Assembly (NCBI GenBank): GCA_017453565.1
Contig: JAFTEQ010000071.1
Span: 1-33,952 of the forward strand
Length of the DNA: 33,952 nt
Source of the DNA: Bacteroidales bacterium
GTDB lineage: Bacteria; Bacteroidota; Bacteroidia; Bacteroidales; UBA932
Reading direction: 5' to 3'
The notes under the pieces are model-generated. The model made no database searches. It saw nothing but the letters and a program-made list of their open reading frames with translations, and was not told the origin of the DNA. Position 1 is the stretch's first letter. Every line of letters starts with the position of its first letter. The translations under genes and the position numbers were made by a program. This document shows positions 31,769 to 33,952 of this stretch, in pieces.

Positions 31769-33952
31769 CTACTTACCTGCGAGACGTTTGTAGCTCTCGA
31801 GCCGGATGCGGGCGAATTCCTCGGTCTTCTGGAGGAGTTCTCCGGCGCGTTCCGGATAGAGTTTGGAGAGCGAGGCGAAACGCACTTCTCCCTTCAGGAA
31901 GTCCTGGAACTTGCTCCAGTCGGGTTCCTTGCTGTCAAGCGAGAACGGATTCTTGTCCGTGCCTTCGAGCATGGGGTTGTAGCGGTAGAGATGCCAGTAG
32001 CCGCAATCGACGGCCAGCTTTTCCTCTTTCTGGCTCAGGCCCATGCCGGCCTTCAGACCGTGGTTGATACACGGTGCGTAGGCGATGATGAGGGACGGCC
32101 CGTCGTAAGCTTCGGCTTCCTTGATGGCGTTCATGTACTGCACGGGGCTGGCACCCATGGCCACCTGGGCCACGTAGACATAGCCGTAGCTGATGGCCAT
32201 CATGCCGAGATCCTTCTTGCGGATCTTCTTGCCCGAGGCAGCGAACTTGGCGATGGCGCCGGCCGGGGTAGCCTTGGACGACTGTCCGCCCGTGTTGGAG
32301 TACACCTCGGTGTCGAGCACCAGGATGTTCACGTTCTCACCGCTCGCAAGCACGTGATCGAGTCCGCCGTAACCGATGTCGTAAGAGGCACCGTCACCGC
32401 CGAAGATCCACTGGCTGCGGCTGGGGATGAAGTGCTTGAGGGCGAGGAGGTGCTTGCTCACCTCGCATCCGCAGGCCTCCATGAGCGGGACGAGCTTGTC
32501 GGCCACCTCACGGGTGACGGCGTAGTCGTTCCGGTTATCGAGCCACTTCTGATAGAGTTCCTTCATTTCGGGCGAGCATTTTTCACACTCGGTGCCCTTC
32601 TGCATCCAGGCCGCGACGGTCTCGCGGATGCGGTCGGAACCCAGGCGCATGCCGAGACCGAACTCGCAGAAGTCCTCGAAGAGGGAGTTCTGCCAGGCCG
32701 GACCGTGGCCCGCTGCGTTGGTGCAATACGGCGAGGCCGGGAAGGAGGCTCCGTAGATGGAGGAGCAGCCCGTGGCGTTCGCAATCATCATGTGGTCACC
32801 GAAGAGCTGGGTGATGTTCTTGATGTACGGGGTCTCGCCGCAGCCGGCGCAGGCACCCGAGAACTCGAAGAGCGGCTGGGCGAACTGGGCGGCCTTCATG
32901 TTCGACTTGGGATCGGACGGGGTCTTGTAGCCCACCTTGGCGTTCAGATAGTCGAAGTTGGCCTGTTCGGCCTTGTTGTCCTGGAAGGAAGCCATGCTGA
33001 GGGCTTTCTCCTTGGCGAGACACACGTCGACGCAGTTGCCGCAGCCGGTGCAGTCGTCGACCGAAACGGCGAGGGCGTACTTGTAATCCTTGAGGTTGGC
33101 CTTGCCGTCGGCGCGCTTGAGCGAAACGGGCGCGGCCTTGGCCTCGTCTTCCGTGAGGAGGAACGGACGGATGGCGGCGTGCGGGCAGACGAAGGCGCAG
33201 GTGTTGCACTGGATACACTTCTCGGCGTCCCACACGGGCACGTTCACGGCCACGCCGCGTTTCTCGTAGGCCGCGGTGCCGGCGGGCATGGTGCCGTCCT
33301 GCCAGGGGAGGAAGGCGCTCACCGGGAGCGAGTCGCCGCACTGGGCGTTCACCACGTCGGCAATCTCCTTCACGAACGGGGTGGCGAGGCGGGCGGCGTT
33401 GGGGTTGGTGAACTTGGCGTTGATCTTCTCCCAGCTGGCGGGCACCTTGACCTCGATGAACTCTCCGCCCCGGTCGATGGCCGCGTAGTTCATGTTCACC
33501 ACGTTCTCACCCTTCTTGCCGTAGCTCTTCAGGGCGGCGTCCTTCATGTACTTGACGGCGTCCTCGGCGGGGATGATGCCGGTGATGCGGAAGAAGGCGC
33601 TCTGCAGGATGGTGTTGGTCCTGCCGCCCAGGCCGATCTCGGCTGCGATCTTGGTGGCGTTGATGATGTAGAGCTTGATGTGCTTGCGCCCGATCACGGC
33701 CTTGGCGTGGTCGGGGATGCGCTCGAGGGTCTCTTTCTCGTCCCAGAGCGAGTTGAGCAGCAGGCTGCCGCCTTCCTTGATGCCCTTCAGGACGTCGTAC
33801 TTCTCCAGATAGGAAGGCACGTGGCAGGCCACGAAGTCGGGCGTGGACACCAGATACGGGGCGCGGATGGGCTCCTTGCCGAAACGCAGGTGGCTGCAGG
33901 TGTAGCCGCCGGACTTCTTGGAGTCGTAGTCGAAGTAGGCCTGGCTGTAGAG
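31769..33952 (-). CDS. nifJ: Pyruvate:ferredoxin (flavodoxin) oxidoreductase, C-terminal 727 residues
   Basis: The frame is open to the window edge (LYSQAYFDYDSKKSGG at 33952), so the gene starts outside; family length is about 1180 residues. Present are the gamma domain (VIGRKHIKLYIINATKIA, GLGGRTNTILQSAFF), the ferredoxin-like domain with two 4Fe-4S motifs (CIQCNTCAFVCP near 33200 and CTGCGNCVDVC near 33040), and the thiamine-diphosphate domain with GACAGCGETPYI, ATGCSSIYG, GGDGASYDIGYGG and SNTGGQSSKATP. It oxidises pyruvate to acetyl-CoA and reduces ferredoxin in anaerobes. The GTG at 33850 is an internal Val codon, not the start. It ends in a clear terminator. Confidence 0.97.
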   Translation of the reverse strand, partial: LYSQAYFDYDSKKSGGYTCSHLRFGKEPIRAPYLVSTPDFVACHVPSYLEKYDVLKGIKEGGSLLLNSLWDEKETLERIPDHAKAVIGRKHIKLYIINATKIAAEIGLGGRTNTILQSAFFRITGIIPAEDAVKYMKDAALKSYGKKGENVVNMNYAAIDRGGEFIEVKVPASWEKINAKFTNPNAARLATPFVKEIADVVNAQCGDSLPVSAFLPWQDGTMPAGTAAYEKRGVAVNVPVWDAEKCIQCNTCAFVCPHAAIRPFLLTEDEAKAAPVSLKRADGKANLKDYKYALAVSVDDCTGCGNCVDVCLAKEKALSMASFQDNKAEQANFDYLNAKVGYKTPSDPKSNMKAAQFAQPLFEFSGACAGCGETPYIKNITQLFGDHMMIANATGCSSIYGASFPASPYCTNAAGHGPAWQNSLFEDFCEFGLGMRLGSDRIRETVAAWMQKGTECEKCSPEMKELYQKWLDNRNDYAVTREVADKLVPLMEACGCEVSKHLLALKHFIPSRSQWIFGGDGASYDIGYGGLDHVLASGENVNILVLDTEVYSNTGGQSSKATPAGAIAKFAASGKKIRKKDLGMMAISYGYVYVAQVAMGASPVQYMNAIKEAEAYDGPSLIIAYAPCINHGLKAGMGLSQKEEKLAVDCGYWHLYRYNPMLEGTDKNPFSLDSKEPDWSKFQDFLKGEVRFASLSKLYPERAGELLQKTEEFARIRLESYKRLAGK

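Noticed and set aside
1-33952. SusC/SusD pair, sulfatases or glycoside hydrolases
   Set aside because: Looked for in all genes because of the lyases; none of the proteins shows TonB-receptor, SusD, sulfatase or glycoside hydrolase motifs.

Overview
The window reads as chromosomal DNA of a GC-rich member of the Bacteroidales. The evidence is the Bacteroidetes promoter form (TTTG, about 19-20 bases, then TAnnTTTG) in front of many genes, fimbrillin-type lipoproteins, a Bacteroidetes-style ParE, a sigma-54 response regulator of the kind common in Bacteroides, and near absence of Shine-Dalgarno sites. I cannot name genus or species from sequence alone.

Layout. 1-295: start of an NtrC-type response regulator (cut by the window edge), with a paired inverted repeat upstream. 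296-812: a mostly gene-free stretch with a direct repeat, a terminator and a tRNA-Arg(ACG), followed by rplS (813-1199). 1357-2709: a secreted acetylxylan-esterase-like protein. 2716-6913 (minus): glycosyltransferase, trkA, grpE and dnaJ. 7005-8159 (minus): the rpsF-rpsR-rplI ribosomal operon. 8231-11759 (minus): two tandem short polysaccharide lyases of family PL8. 11830-15247: a secreted protein of unknown function, an acyltransferase, parE and a DUF1573 protein. 15347-21427 (plus): a tightly packed run of a 2[4Fe-4S] ferredoxin, a lipoprotein esterase, three fimbrillin-like lipoproteins, a 48-residue small protein and a LysR-type DNA-binding protein with no effector domain. 21424-31698 (minus): five intact tandem paralogues of the heparinase II/III superfamily, spaced 1 to 9 bases apart. 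31769-33952 (minus): the C-terminal two thirds of pyruvate:ferredoxin oxidoreductase.

How it fits together. Seven predicted secreted polysaccharide lyases and two predicted secreted esterases point to breakdown of an acidic (uronic-acid-containing), possibly acetylated polysaccharide such as a glycosaminoglycan or a plant or algal polyuronide. Unusually, the window has no SusC/SusD pair, no sulfatase, no unsaturated-uronyl hydrolase and no hybrid two-component sensor. It is therefore not a standard polysaccharide utilization locus; uptake and further breakdown must be encoded elsewhere. The main items for a second look are the five-lyase array and its diverging active-site motifs, its missing promoter behind the nifJ terminator, the ferredoxin-to-LysR operon with its small protein, a tRNA with a compensatory change at the 19-56 elbow pair, and several -7 boxes placed so close to start codons that the mRNAs should be nearly leaderless.
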